Origin: Pseudomonadota bacterium
GTDB lineage: Bacteria; Pseudomonadota; Alphaproteobacteria; RF32; CAG-239
Direction of reading: 5' to 3'
Length of the DNA: 64,000 nucleotides
Assembly: GCA_018362935.1 (NCBI GenBank)
Contig: JAHALQ010000007.1
Location: 24,076 to 88,075 of the forward strand
Both the position numbers and the translations under genes were made by a program. The notes under the pieces are model-generated. The model ran no database searches. It worked only from the letters and a program-made list of their open reading frames with translations, and was not told where the DNA came from. Position 1 is the stretch's first letter; the number at the start of each line of letters is the position of its first letter. This document shows, piece by piece, positions 32,211 through 40,783 of this stretch.

Positions 32211-33272
32211 ATGACCGATACACGTTTTTACATATCTCACAATGCTTTGCAGCTGGCGCTCAATCCGGACAATTCGGTGCCGGATGAAGTGCAGCTGCTT
32301 CCCTACGGCAAAATCAAAGGCCGCGACGGCCGCAAATTCGCCATGTTCGACATTGCGGCGGTCATTTCCAATACGCTTAAATGGTACAACCCCGATTCCG
32401 GTTCTGACAAGTTGGATCTGGTAATTGATTATGAACATCAGACTTTGTTTACGGACAAAAACGGCGCACCGGCGCCGGCAGCAGCCTGGATTAAAGAACT
32501 GGTAAACAAAGGTAAAGATGGTCTTTGGGGTAAAGTCGAATGGACGGACAGAGCCAAAAAGCAAATTGCCGGGCGGGAATATCGCTATTTGTCACCGGTG
32601 TTTCGTCATGACGAAAAAGGTAATGTTCTTGCCTTGACTTGTGCCGGATTGACAAATTACCCGAACCTTGAATTACAAGCGTTCAACAAATCTAACCTTA
32701 ACAATCAGGAGGACAAACAAGTGGATATACTTGCAAAACTCATTCAGCTGTTAGGTTTGCCTGAGAGTTCCAGCGAACAAGATGTTTTTGATGCCGTAAC
32801 CCAGCTGAAGTCAGCCGGCGGACAGGCCTCATTGAACAAAATCGCCGGACTTTTAGCAACTGCAGCAGATGAACAATCAATCATTACTGCCATCAATAAG
32901 CAAAAGGCGGAAAGCGTCGACGCGACTAAATATGCTGCTTTGAGCCAGCAGATTACCGAACTCAAAGAGCAGGTTGCCGCCAATAAAGCGGAATCTGCCG
33001 TCAGTCAGGCAATTGCCGACGGTAAGTTGATACCGGCCTTAAAAAACAATGCCTTGGCTATTCACAAAAGCCTGGGCGAAGCGGCCTTTAACGACTTTGT
33101 CGCCAAAATGCCGCAGTTGGCACTGAACAAATCCGATGCCCCGACCGGCACTCCGCCGGCCAGCGAAGGCAGTCTGACCGGTGTTGAACTGGCCGTATGC
33201 AAAGCTTTGGGCATCTCGCAAGAGGATTATAAGAAAACCTTAAAACAGGAGAAAGAAGATGCCGCAGTTTAA
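32211..33272 (+). CDS. Head maturation protease/scaffold (Mu I-like)
   Basis: 353 residues. The N-terminal half fits the Mu I prohead protease: EVQLLPYGKIKGRDGRKFAM, DKLDLVIDYEHQTLF, AAAWIKELVNKGKDGLWGKV, YRYLSPVFRHDEKGNVLAL, GLTNYPNLEL. The second half is a helical Ala/Gln/Lys-rich scaffold (TQLKSAGGQASLNKIAGLLA) ending ...GVELAVCKALGISQEDYKK. The scaffold part could also be made from an internal start (ATG or GTG near 32720), as Mu Z is. Confidence 0.88.
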   Translation: MTDTRFYISHNALQLALNPDNSVPDEVQLLPYGKIKGRDGRKFAMFDIAAVISNTLKWYNPDSGSDKLDLVIDYEHQTLFTDKNGAPAPAAAWIKELVNKGKDGLWGKVEWTDRAKKQIAGREYRYLSPVFRHDEKGNVLALTCAGLTNYPNLELQAFNKSNLNNQEDKQVDILAKLIQLLGLPESSSEQDVFDAVTQLKSAGGQASLNKIAGLLATAADEQSIITAINKQKAESVDATKYAALSQQITELKEQVAANKAESAVSQAIADGKLIPALKNNALAIHKSLGEAAFNDFVAKMPQLALNKSDAPTGTPPASEGSLTGVELAVCKALGISQEDYKKTLKQEKEDAAV

Positions 33273-33621
33273 TGCAGAAGAAAGACAAGGCCGAACGGCG
33301 GTCTTTACCCTCAAAGCCGACGAAAAAGTCTATGAGGGCGAAATCGGCACGATTGACGCGACCGGCGTTGCCGTTGCTGCCAAAGCCGCCGCCGGCCTAA
33401 AAGCCTTTGGCCGGATTGAACAGATTGATGGCGGCTCTGTGACCATGAAAAAAGGCTGTTTTAAGTATCAGAACTCTGCCACTGACGGCTTGACCGTCGC
33501 AGACATCGGCAGCGACTGTTACATTGAAGACAGCTGCACCGTCTGCAAAACCGCAACCGGAAAATCCAAAGCCGGCACTGTCTTCCTGATTGAAGATTCT
33601 GCCGTTTGGGTCAAATTTTAA
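33259..33621 (+). CDS. Capsid decoration protein (DUF2190-like)
   Basis: 120 residues, beta-rich: GRTAVFTLKADEKVYEGEIG, AAGLKAFGRIEQIDGGSVTM, then KKGCFKYQNSATDG and LTVADIGSDCYIEDSCTV. Typical of the head-decoration proteins between protease and capsid. Overlaps the protease gene by 14 bp. Confidence 0.75.
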   Translation: MPQFNAEERQGRTAVFTLKADEKVYEGEIGTIDATGVAVAAKAAAGLKAFGRIEQIDGGSVTMKKGCFKYQNSATDGLTVADIGSDCYIEDSCTVCKTATGKSKAGTVFLIEDSAVWVKF

Positions 33622-33635
33622 GAAGGAAAACACTG

Positions 33636-34526
33636 ATGAAACTTAATTCAGACACATTAAAAGCGCTTAACACCGCTGTAAAAACCATTTTCCAGAGCGC
33701 ATTTTCCGGAGCAAAAACCGAATATCAGAAAATTGCGATGGTGGTGCCGAGCAACAAAGGTTCCAATACTTATCCGTGGCTGGGCAACTCGTTTAACCTG
33801 CGTGAGTGGGTCGGAGAGCGCGTTATCCAAAACCTCAAAGAATATGACTACACCATCAAAAACAAAAAGTACGAAGGTACGGTTGCCATTCCCGAAGAGG
33901 CCATCGAAGACGATGACATCGGTTTGTATAATCCGCTTATTGCCAATATGGGCGATGCCGCGGCCAAACATCCGGATGAATTGATTTTCGGGCTTCTCAA
34001 AGCCGGAACATCAACCCTTTGCTATGATAAGCAGAATTTCTTCGATACAGACCATCCGGTGCTGCAGGACGGCAAAGAAGTTTCGGTTTCCAACTATAAG
34101 ACCGGCAGTTCCGCCGCCTGGTATTTGCTGGATACCTCGCGCCCGGTCAAGCCGCTGATTTATCAGAAACGTAAGGAATACAGCCTGATCAAGAAAGACG
34201 GCGAGAAAGACGATAACCGTTTCTGGGAAGGCAAAGTTGTCTATGGTACCGACGGCCGCGGCAATGCCGGGTTCGGTTTCTGGCAGATGGCCTATTGCTC
34301 AAAAGAAGACCTGACTGCCGCCAACTTCGAGGCTGCTTATGCCGCGATGTGCTCTTTCAAAGGCGACAACGGCAAGCCGCTCGGCATCCGTCCGACCGTC
34401 CTGGTGGTGCCGCCGTCACTCCGCTCCAAGGCAAACAGCATTGTCACCGCTGACAAACTGGCTAACGGTGCCGACAACCCGAACAAGAATCTGGTTGAAG
34501 TCATGGATACCACTTGGCTGGCTTAA
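33636..34526 (+). CDS. Major capsid protein (Mu T-like)
   Basis: 296 residues, Mu T family HK97-fold capsid protein: FQSAFSGAKTEYQKIAMVVP, SNKGSNTYPWLGNSFNLREW, GERVIQNLKEYDYTIKNKKY, and FGLLKAGTSTLCYDKQNFFD with THPVL-like DTDHPVLQDG. The C-terminus KPLGIRPTVLVVPPSLRSKA then LVEVMDTTWLA is highly characteristic. Start 33636 follows AAGGAAAA. Confidence 0.92.
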   Translation: MKLNSDTLKALNTAVKTIFQSAFSGAKTEYQKIAMVVPSNKGSNTYPWLGNSFNLREWVGERVIQNLKEYDYTIKNKKYEGTVAIPEEAIEDDDIGLYNPLIANMGDAAAKHPDELIFGLLKAGTSTLCYDKQNFFDTDHPVLQDGKEVSVSNYKTGSSAAWYLLDTSRPVKPLIYQKRKEYSLIKKDGEKDDNRFWEGKVVYGTDGRGNAGFGFWQMAYCSKEDLTAANFEAAYAAMCSFKGDNGKPLGIRPTVLVVPPSLRSKANSIVTADKLANGADNPNKNLVEVMDTTWLA

Positions 34527-34537
34527 GGAGAAATCAT

Positions 34538-34924
34538 ATGGCGAAAATTGTTGATGGATATGATTTTAGCGGCAAATCGCTGCTGATTACCGCCAAGGTT
34601 GACGGCTTTCGCCGCGGCGGCTGCCGCCACTCGGCAACCGAGACTTTGCGTTCGGTTGATGAGTTCAGCGATGAACAGCTGGGTCAGATCTTGGCCGAAA
34701 GCGGCCAAAACCTGATTGTCAAAGTGGTTGAAGTGAAAGGAATGGAAGGCGGCGGCCAGCCGCCCGCCGTTCCGGAGAACGCTCTTAAACTGGTTAAAGC
34801 GGCGATTGCCGAGCTGGAAGCTGCCGGCGACAAAATTAACGTTGCCAACCTGACGGCTAAAGCCGGTTTTAAGGTCTCCGGCGCATTAAAAGACCAGGCT
34901 ATCGCTGAAATGGCAGAAAAATAA
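34538..34924 (+). CDS. HI1506-like phage protein
   Basis: 128 residues. N-terminal FRRGGCRHSATETLRSVDEF then LGQILAESGQNLIVKVVEV fits the Mu-like HI1506/gp35 family, which recognises a small beta domain binding near the head. The C-terminal 40 residues (LKLVKAAIAELEAAGDKINV, ANLTAKAGFKVSGALKDQAI) look like an added three-helix domain. AAGGAGAAATCAT ribosome site. Confidence 0.75.
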   Translation: MAKIVDGYDFSGKSLLITAKVDGFRRGGCRHSATETLRSVDEFSDEQLGQILAESGQNLIVKVVEVKGMEGGGQPPAVPENALKLVKAAIAELEAAGDKINVANLTAKAGFKVSGALKDQAIAEMAEK

Positions 34925-34936
34925 GGAAAACAGGGC

Positions 34937-35353
34937 ATGTATGCAAACAAGGAAGATTTGATAAAACGCTTCGGCGAACGGGAAATTGTGGCTTTGGCCT
35001 CCAATGACGAAGAAATTATTGTTGATTCGGTCGTTGATACAGCTTTGTCTGACGCCGAAGAGCTTATCAATTCTTACGTTGCGGTCAAATATGCCCTGCC
35101 TTTAACCACCGTTCCGGCTGCATTGAAGCGCATCTGCTGCGACTTTGCCCGCTATTTCATGTACAAGGAGGTGATTCCGGAGGAAGTTGAAAAAACATAC
35201 GAACGCAACCTGACTTTTCTGAAAGACATTGCCCGCGGCGTGGTCGTGCTGGGCAATGCCGAGACGGGACAAACCCCCGAACAGGCGGGAGACGTGATTT
35301 ATTCCGGCAGTGCCGACCGCTTGTTTTCTCACAAACAGCTGAAAGGTTTCTGA
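34937..35353 (+). CDS. Head-tail connector (DUF1320, gp36-like)
   Basis: 138 residues. DUF1320: MYANKEDLIKRFGEREIVAL, DTALSDAEELINSYVAVKYA, LPLTTVPAALKRICCDFARY, then RNLTFLKDIARGVVVLG. A helical adaptor between portal and neck. AAGGAAAACAGGGC ribosome site. Confidence 0.88.
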   Translation: MYANKEDLIKRFGEREIVALASNDEEIIVDSVVDTALSDAEELINSYVAVKYALPLTTVPAALKRICCDFARYFMYKEVIPEEVEKTYERNLTFLKDIARGVVVLGNAETGQTPEQAGDVIYSGSADRLFSHKQLKGF

Positions 35354-35354
35354 T

Positions 35355-35786
35355 ATGGTAAGCGTCAGCGCAAAATTTAAAGAGTTGGACAAGTATATTG
35401 AGAACTTCAAAAGCCTTAATGATGAGGCCAAAGAGAACCTGAACGACCACATTGCCGGCGTTTTGGAAAGTTCTACCGTTCGGCGTTTTGAAACTGAGAA
35501 AGATCCGGAAGGCAAAAGCTGGAAGCCTAACCTTCGCGGCGGCAAAATTCTAACGCTGCACGGCTATTTATGCGGCAGCATTATCGGCCAGGCCACCAAA
35601 GATTATGCCGAAGTCGGTTCGGTACTGGAGTATTCGCGTATTCATCAGGAAGGAGGCGTGATTCAATTTGTTAAGAAAAAAGGCTCTGTCACCATGCCGG
35701 CGCGTCCTTACTTGGGCGTTTCAAAACAGGACAAAGCCGCTATCGGCCGCGTGATCGAAAGTTTTATTAACGGAGCTTTATCATGA
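35355..35786 (+). CDS. Virion morphogenesis protein (gpG-like)
   Basis: 143 residues. The family core is VLESSTVRRFETEKDPEGKS, W-KPNLRGGKILTLHGYL, EVGSVLEYSRIHQEGGVI and MPARPYLGVSKQD. Tail completion/head-tail joining role as Mu G. Starts right behind gp36 and overlaps gp37 by 4 bp (ATGA). Confidence 0.88.
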   Translation: MVSVSAKFKELDKYIENFKSLNDEAKENLNDHIAGVLESSTVRRFETEKDPEGKSWKPNLRGGKILTLHGYLCGSIIGQATKDYAEVGSVLEYSRIHQEGGVIQFVKKKGSVTMPARPYLGVSKQDKAAIGRVIESFINGALS

Positions 35787-36367
35787 CTCGGCCTTTTGAA
35801 AATCCGATTTTAAGCATTGAAAAAGCCATCATTGCCAGGCTGCAAAAAGCCGTTGATGACGGTCTGCTCGGGTATAAAATTCCGGTTATAGCCTCTTATG
35901 CCGGAGAGGGCGACGACGATATCCCGCATCTTATCAAAACCCGCAGTCCCGCGGTTTGGGTTACCTACAGCGGTGAAGAAGCGTCACAGATCGGCAGCAA
36001 AGATGTCAACGCCTATTTTATGCTGATCATCTATGTACGCAACAACCGTTCGGAAAATGCCGCCCGCGAAGGTTCGCTTAACCACGCCGGCGCTTATCAG
36101 TTAATCAGCGACCTTAAAAAGCTGCTGATTAAGCAAGATCTGGGTCTGCCGATCGAACCTTTTGCTTTTATTGAAGCCAAGCCGATTATCAACGCCCGGT
36201 TGGAGAAATACTATACCACCATGTTCGGTTTACGCTTCAAAACCCTGTACACCCAACCGGCTTCAAACAAGCCCTATGCGGAACTGTCCGATTTCCTGCG
36301 TGTCAAAGGCAAATGGATTATCGGCCAAAATGAACAAGAAGTTTTATTTAACGTTAACAAGGAGTAA
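35783..36367 (+). CDS. gp37-like protein (DUF1834)
   Basis: 194 residues, DUF1834: ILSIEKAIIARLQKAVDDGL, PAVWVTYSGEEASQIGSKDV, FMLIIYVRNNRSENAAREGS. Neck/tail terminator protein of Mu-like phages. No unusual features. Confidence 0.87.
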   Translation: MTRPFENPILSIEKAIIARLQKAVDDGLLGYKIPVIASYAGEGDDDIPHLIKTRSPAVWVTYSGEEASQIGSKDVNAYFMLIIYVRNNRSENAAREGSLNHAGAYQLISDLKKLLIKQDLGLPIEPFAFIEAKPIINARLEKYYTTMFGLRFKTLYTQPASNKPYAELSDFLRVKGKWIIGQNEQEVLFNVNKE

Positions 36368-36370
36368 CCG

Positions 36371-36544
36371 ATGCCAAAAATTTTTGTAAAACCGGCAAAA
36401 GACGACCTGAAGGTCTATAAACCCGACATGACCGTTCTTTCCGCCAACGGCGAACCCGTCGAAGATAATATCTACTGGCGGCGCCGCCAACGTGACAACG
36501 AAATTGTCATTGAATCTGTTAAACCTGCCAAAAAAGGAAAATAA
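36371..36544 (+). CDS. DUF2635 small tail protein
   Basis: 57 residues (MPKIFVKPAKDDLKVYKPDM..., ending KPAKKGK). It fits DUF2635, which precedes the sheath gene in Mu-like phages, with the characteristic YWRRRQRDNEIVI near its C-terminus. AAGGAGTAACC ribosome site; one base separates it from the sheath start. Confidence 0.8.
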   Translation: MPKIFVKPAKDDLKVYKPDMTVLSANGEPVEDNIYWRRRQRDNEIVIESVKPAKKGK

Positions 36545-36545
36545 C

Positions 36546-38015
36546 ATGGTACAATCTATAGATTATGATGAAATCACCCAGACCCGGGTTCCCGGCGCCT
36601 ATTGCGAGATAGACAATTCTCTGGCCAATCGGGGCTTGTCCGGCAAACCCTCAGCCGGGCTGCTGATCGGGCAAAAGCTGGCCGGGTTGTTGGAATACAA
36701 CAAAATTTCCGGACTGATTAACAATGCCGATCAGGTTATTCCGTTGGCAGGCGAGGGCTCCGAACTGCATCGCATGGCCAAAGCTTGGTTCAAAAATAAC
36801 AAACAAAGCAAGCTTTTTATTATCGCGGTTGAACAGACCGAAGGCACGGCAGCCGTTTATCATCTGGCTGTTACCGCCGCTCAGGTCAAAGCCGGTATGG
36901 TCAATTTGATGATCGGCGGTAGCCATGTTCGGCTGACAATCAACGAAGGTGACACCGCCGCCGAAATTACCACGGCGCTGATTGCCAAAATTAACGCTAA
37001 TGCCATGCTTCCGGTTACGGCAGCCACGGTTGCCGAAAAAGATGCTGAGATTGATCTGACGGCCAAGCATAAAGGTGACAACGGCAATTTTATTGACATT
37101 CGGCTCAATTATTATGACGGCGAAACCACGGCCGACGGCGTATCGGTAGCCGTTAGTCAAAAAACCAACGGTGCCGGCAATGCCAGTCTGGCCGATACAA
37201 TTGCGGCCATCGGCGATTTTTACGCGCCGACGATTGTTTCTTCTTATACCGATGCCGCCAATATCCGGTTGTTGAAAGAAGAAATCAAACGCCGCTTTGG
37301 GGCGATGGTCAATAATGAAAGCTCTGTTTATATGGTGTTTAAAGGCACTTTAAGCGAAATGTTAAACAAAGTTGAGGGTGTTAATCACCAGTGCTTCAGC
37401 GTCATGATGGACTATAAAAGCCCGAATATGCCGGAAGAACGTGCAAGCGCTTATGCTGCCGTTTCGGCAATCGAGTTCCAGAAAGATCCGGCGCGCCAGA
37501 TTGCCGGTTTGGAACTGGTCGGCGACCTGCCGGCTCAGGAAGAACTGAGCGCCGAGGAACGCAATATGCTGCTTGAGGCCGGGGTTGCCACGGTCAAAGT
37601 TAATGCGGACGGTTGCACCATCATTGAACGCGAAGCGACCACATATCGCAAAAACAGTGTCGGTGCCACCGATACCAGCTATTTTGACATGACCACCACC
37701 CAGACCGTCATTTATCTGCGTTATTCGTGGAAAGAACGGATCCAGCAGAAATTCCAGCGCTGCAAACTGGCGGGCGACGATTACGAAGTCCAACCGGGAC
37801 AGAAAATTGTCACGCCGAAGGTCTTGACCGGCGAAATTATCGCTTTGGCCGAAGATTGGCTGGCGGCAGGGCTGATTGAAGATATCAGCGGCTTTAAGAA
37901 CACCATTCTTACCATGCTGGATGCCAATGATACCGAACGGCTCAATCAACTGCTGCAGCCGAACCCAATAAACAACCTGCGCATTGCCGCCGGTAAACTG
38001 CAATTTGTTTGTTAA
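36546..38015 (+). CDS. Tail sheath protein (Mu L-like)
   Basis: 489 residues. The N-terminus RVPGAYCEIDNSLANRGLSG and the C-terminal YFDMTTTQTVIYLRYSWKER, IQQKFQRCKLAGDD, AEDWLAAGLIEDI are typical of the Mu gpL contractile sheath. A central inserted domain (about 100-210) probably lies on the outer surface. It wraps the tube and contracts on host contact. Confidence 0.9.
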   Translation: MVQSIDYDEITQTRVPGAYCEIDNSLANRGLSGKPSAGLLIGQKLAGLLEYNKISGLINNADQVIPLAGEGSELHRMAKAWFKNNKQSKLFIIAVEQTEGTAAVYHLAVTAAQVKAGMVNLMIGGSHVRLTINEGDTAAEITTALIAKINANAMLPVTAATVAEKDAEIDLTAKHKGDNGNFIDIRLNYYDGETTADGVSVAVSQKTNGAGNASLADTIAAIGDFYAPTIVSSYTDAANIRLLKEEIKRRFGAMVNNESSVYMVFKGTLSEMLNKVEGVNHQCFSVMMDYKSPNMPEERASAYAAVSAIEFQKDPARQIAGLELVGDLPAQEELSAEERNMLLEAGVATVKVNADGCTIIEREATTYRKNSVGATDTSYFDMTTTQTVIYLRYSWKERIQQKFQRCKLAGDDYEVQPGQKIVTPKVLTGEIIALAEDWLAAGLIEDISGFKNTILTMLDANDTERLNQLLQPNPINNLRIAAGKLQFVC

Positions 38016-38029
38016 AAAGGAACCTGTAC

Positions 38030-38392
38030 ATGAACATGAATCCAAATATGAAGTATGGCGAAGGAACGCTGAAAGCCGACGGCGAAAACATTGAAATGAT
38101 GGATATCAGTTATTCGCTGAACGGAAAAGTCCGTACCGCTACCGATAACGGGCAGGGCTATACCACCCAAACCAAAGGCGGCTGGGTAAAAGGAAAAGTT
38201 CCGATGCGCCCGGGCCTTTCAATCGAAAAACTTAAAGCCATGGATGACGTGACCGTGGTTTGGGATCTCGACACCGGTCAAACCTATACTGCTGCCCATG
38301 CCTGGTTGGAGGGTGAACCGGAAGTCGTCAAAGACGGCTTTGAAGTTCAGTTCGGTTACAAAAAAGCCAACGAAATCGTCACGGGAGCTTAA
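38030..38392 (+). CDS. Tail tube protein (Mu M-like)
   Basis: 120 residues: MKYGEGTLKADGENIEMMDI near the start, then TQTKGGWVKGKVPMRPGLSI and VTVVWDLDTGQTYTAAHAWL. Hcp/tube fold subunit forming the inner channel. Start 38030 follows AAAGGAA. Confidence 0.88.
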   Translation: MNMNPNMKYGEGTLKADGENIEMMDISYSLNGKVRTATDNGQGYTTQTKGGWVKGKVPMRPGLSIEKLKAMDDVTVVWDLDTGQTYTAAHAWLEGEPEVVKDGFEVQFGYKKANEIVTGA

Positions 38393-38395
38393 GAG

Positions 38396-38743
38396 ATGAA
38401 TCAACAATTCACTTTAAAAGACGGCCTTAAAAACGGCAGTGAAACGCACAAAGACGTGGAGATACGGGCACTGACGGCCGGTGATATCATAATCGCCAAC
38501 GAAAAAAGCCGCGAAGTCTTTTTGACGCCGCAGGGACCGATTCTGATGTGTCCGAGTGACAAAGTTATGATCGAAGTACTTTGCCGGGTCATTACCAAAT
38601 TCGGCGACCTGAAAATGCCTTTGAGTAAAGAAGAGTTTTATAAGCTTTCGCTTACCGATTTTGACATTTTAACCGAAAAATATCTTGAAATGCGGGAGAA
38701 GTCGGACCTCGACGCCCTGGGGCGAGATAGTCAGCCGCTATAA
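38396..38743 (+). CDS. Tail assembly chaperone, short product (gp41-like)
   Basis: 115 residues: FTLKDGLKNGSETHKDVEIR, ALTAGDIIIANEKSREVFLT, YLEMREKSDLDALG. Corresponds to Mu gp41 and lambda G as the chaperone that coats the tape measure. The last codons after the GGGG at 38719-38722 would be replaced in a frameshifted product. Confidence 0.85.
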   Translation: MNQQFTLKDGLKNGSETHKDVEIRALTAGDIIIANEKSREVFLTPQGPILMCPSDKVMIEVLCRVITKFGDLKMPLSKEEFYKLSLTDFDILTEKYLEMREKSDLDALGRDSQPL

Positions 38744-38882
38744 TGACACGCTGGATCTGGTGTTGGTAGCGGCTCGTACCCTGCATTTCTCCGAAACCGA
38801 GATTCTGGATATGCCGCTTTCCCGCGTTATCCGTTATCTTCAAAACCTAAACAAACTGAAAGACAAATATCAATGGCTGTAA
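38396..38882 (+). CDS. Tail assembly chaperone, frameshift-extended product
   Basis: Predicted fusion of the 38396 frame to a second frame open to 38882 through a slip at CTG GGG CGA (38717-38725). The added 53 or so residues (EIVSRYNDTLDLVLVAARTL, SETEILDMPLSRVIRYLQNL) have no start codon with a ribosome site of their own and overlap both neighbours, the layout of lambda G/GT and Mu gp41/gp41'. The shift is -2 or +1. It would end inside the first codons of the tape measure gene. Confidence 0.75.
38717..38725 (+). promoter_or_regulatory. Putative programmed frameshift site
   Basis: In-frame CTG GGG CGA. Mu uses GGGGGGCGA for a -2 shift at the same place; here GGGGCGA keeps the core. A +1 slip of the glycyl-tRNA from GGG to GGC, helped by a slow CGA codon, would give the same downstream frame. 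Confidence 0.7.
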
Positions 38883-40783
38883 AAGACCTGAAAGCATCGT
38901 TTAAGCTGGATTTAATCGGCAATTTGTTCGATAAGACCCAGCAGCTTTCCAACCGGCTGGCTCGCATGGGCCAGACCGGCAGCCGCAGCGCGTACTATTT
39001 GTCAAAAAGTTTGCAGGCTGCCGATATGGGCTTAAACAAGCTGGCCAACCGCTACACCGGTTTTATTACCGGTGCCGGCGGAGCGATGGCGGTTCGCAAT
39101 GCCGCCAGCCTGGAACTGCGCCTGACCCGCTTGGGTATTCAGGCCGAAATCAGTCAGGATGAGGTTAATCAACTTAATAATGAGATCTATCGCATTTCAC
39201 AGCTGCGGGACATCAATATCAATCCGGACGAGCTTTTGGCTTCGGTTGAAAAGATTGTCAGCAAAACCGGCAATCTCAAATTTGCTGAAGATAACCTCCA
39301 AAATTTGGCCTATACCATTTCCGCCACCGGTGCCGCCGGTAACGATGTCGGCGCCATGGCAGCGGATTTGTTTGAAAAGTTTAACATTAAAGACGCCAAT
39401 CAGATGATTGCTACCTTGGGAATGCTGGTTAATCAGGGCAAGGCAGGCGCTTTTGAACTCCGCGATTTGGCAACACAAGGCGAAAGAGCAACTTCGGCTT
39501 ACGGGCAAATGGGCAGAACCGGTGTCGAAGCTGCTGCCGAAATGGGTGCCATGTTGCAAATGGCTCGCAAAGCCACCGGTTCGCCGGAGCAGGCCGCCAC
39601 CTCTCTGGAAGCTTACATTCGCAATCTGAATGCTACCGAAAAACGTGCCAAACTGAAAAAAGCCGGTATTCGGCTAATGGATCCGGAAGATCCGAAACGC
39701 ATGCGTTCGGCGATAGATATTGCCAAGGATTTAATTCGGCTGACAAAAGGCAATGTTGAGAAAATCGGCAGTGTGATTGATGCCGAAGGAATTAAAGCCC
39801 TCAACGCGATGATTATCGAATACAAACAGACCGGCGCGTTTGAGACGGTTGACAGCTTTGTCAACATCAGCCGTGAAAGTAAAGGTCTGTTAGAAGATTC
39901 CGCCCGTATTGCCGGTACGCTTGACAGTTCCATGACCTCTTTAAAAACCGCATGGACGGCCTTTGCCAACCGCAATCTGGCGGAACCGATCCAAAAACTG
40001 GCCAATGCCCTCAATCGTATTCAACCGGAGCAGTTGGACAAATGGCTGAAAAACGCCGCAAAGATAGCGGTTACCATCGGTACGCTGGCGGTTGCCAACA
40101 AAGCCCGCCACGGTGTGATGGGAATTATGGACTTTTTCAGGTTCTCCGCTGTCAAAGGCGGTGGTGCCGGTTCAATTCTTGGTGCCCTCGGTTCCGGCGC
40201 GCGGCCGATTCCGGTTTATGTGGTTAACGGCGGGGCTTTCGGCGCGGCCGGTATGGCCGATGGATTCGATATGTTGGGCGGCGGCGGAAAAAACGGCAAA
40301 TTCGGCAAAGTCGGGCGGTTTATGGCGCGGCACCGCCGCTTGGCAAAATTAGCCGGGTATGGCGGCAAAGCTCTGAAGTACGGCGGCAAAGCCTTGGGGA
40401 TTGCCGGCATGGCCTATTCGGTCTATGAACTGATACAAGCCGAGAATGCAACCCAGATCGGCGGCAGTTTAGGCAGCATTGCCGGCGGGCTGATTGGCTC
40501 AATCGGCGGTCCGCTGGGCATGGTTGCCGGCGCTTATATCGGCAATTATTTGGGCGAAAAAATCGGCGGGTTGTTTGACCGGCTGCCGGAAGAAAACGCC
40601 AAGGCGCTTAACAGCGATCGCTCTTTAGCCCTGCTGAAATCAGAAAACCAGTGCAAAATCTCTTTGGACGTCAATGCCGAAGGTGCCAATGTCAGTTTGC
40701 GTCGGGTTGAAGATAACAGTCCCGAAAACACCATGACCAGCATCGACTTGAGCTTGGGAGGGCGTAGTTACAATGCTATATAA
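38873..40783 (+). CDS. Tail tape measure protein
   Basis: 636 residues. Long helical N-terminal part (NRLARMGQTGSRSAYYLSKS), then the phage tail tape-measure core FEKFNIKDANQMIATLGMLV, FELRDLATQGERATSAYGQM, AEMGAMLQMARKATGSPEQA, and a hydrophobic Gly-rich C-terminal region (LGSIAGGLIGSIGGPLGMVA) that may insert in the host membrane. Sets tail length and is ejected first. Overlaps the chaperone extension by 10 bp and gp43 by 11 bp. Confidence 0.9.
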   Translation: MAVKDLKASFKLDLIGNLFDKTQQLSNRLARMGQTGSRSAYYLSKSLQAADMGLNKLANRYTGFITGAGGAMAVRNAASLELRLTRLGIQAEISQDEVNQLNNEIYRISQLRDININPDELLASVEKIVSKTGNLKFAEDNLQNLAYTISATGAAGNDVGAMAADLFEKFNIKDANQMIATLGMLVNQGKAGAFELRDLATQGERATSAYGQMGRTGVEAAAEMGAMLQMARKATGSPEQAATSLEAYIRNLNATEKRAKLKKAGIRLMDPEDPKRMRSAIDIAKDLIRLTKGNVEKIGSVIDAEGIKALNAMIIEYKQTGAFETVDSFVNISRESKGLLEDSARIAGTLDSSMTSLKTAWTAFANRNLAEPIQKLANALNRIQPEQLDKWLKNAAKIAVTIGTLAVANKARHGVMGIMDFFRFSAVKGGGAGSILGALGSGARPIPVYVVNGGAFGAAGMADGFDMLGGGGKNGKFGKVGRFMARHRRLAKLAGYGGKALKYGGKALGIAGMAYSVYELIQAENATQIGGSLGSIAGGLIGSIGGPLGMVAGAYIGNYLGEKIGGLFDRLPEENAKALNSDRSLALLKSENQCKISLDVNAEGANVSLRRVEDNSPENTMTSIDLSLGGRSYNAI

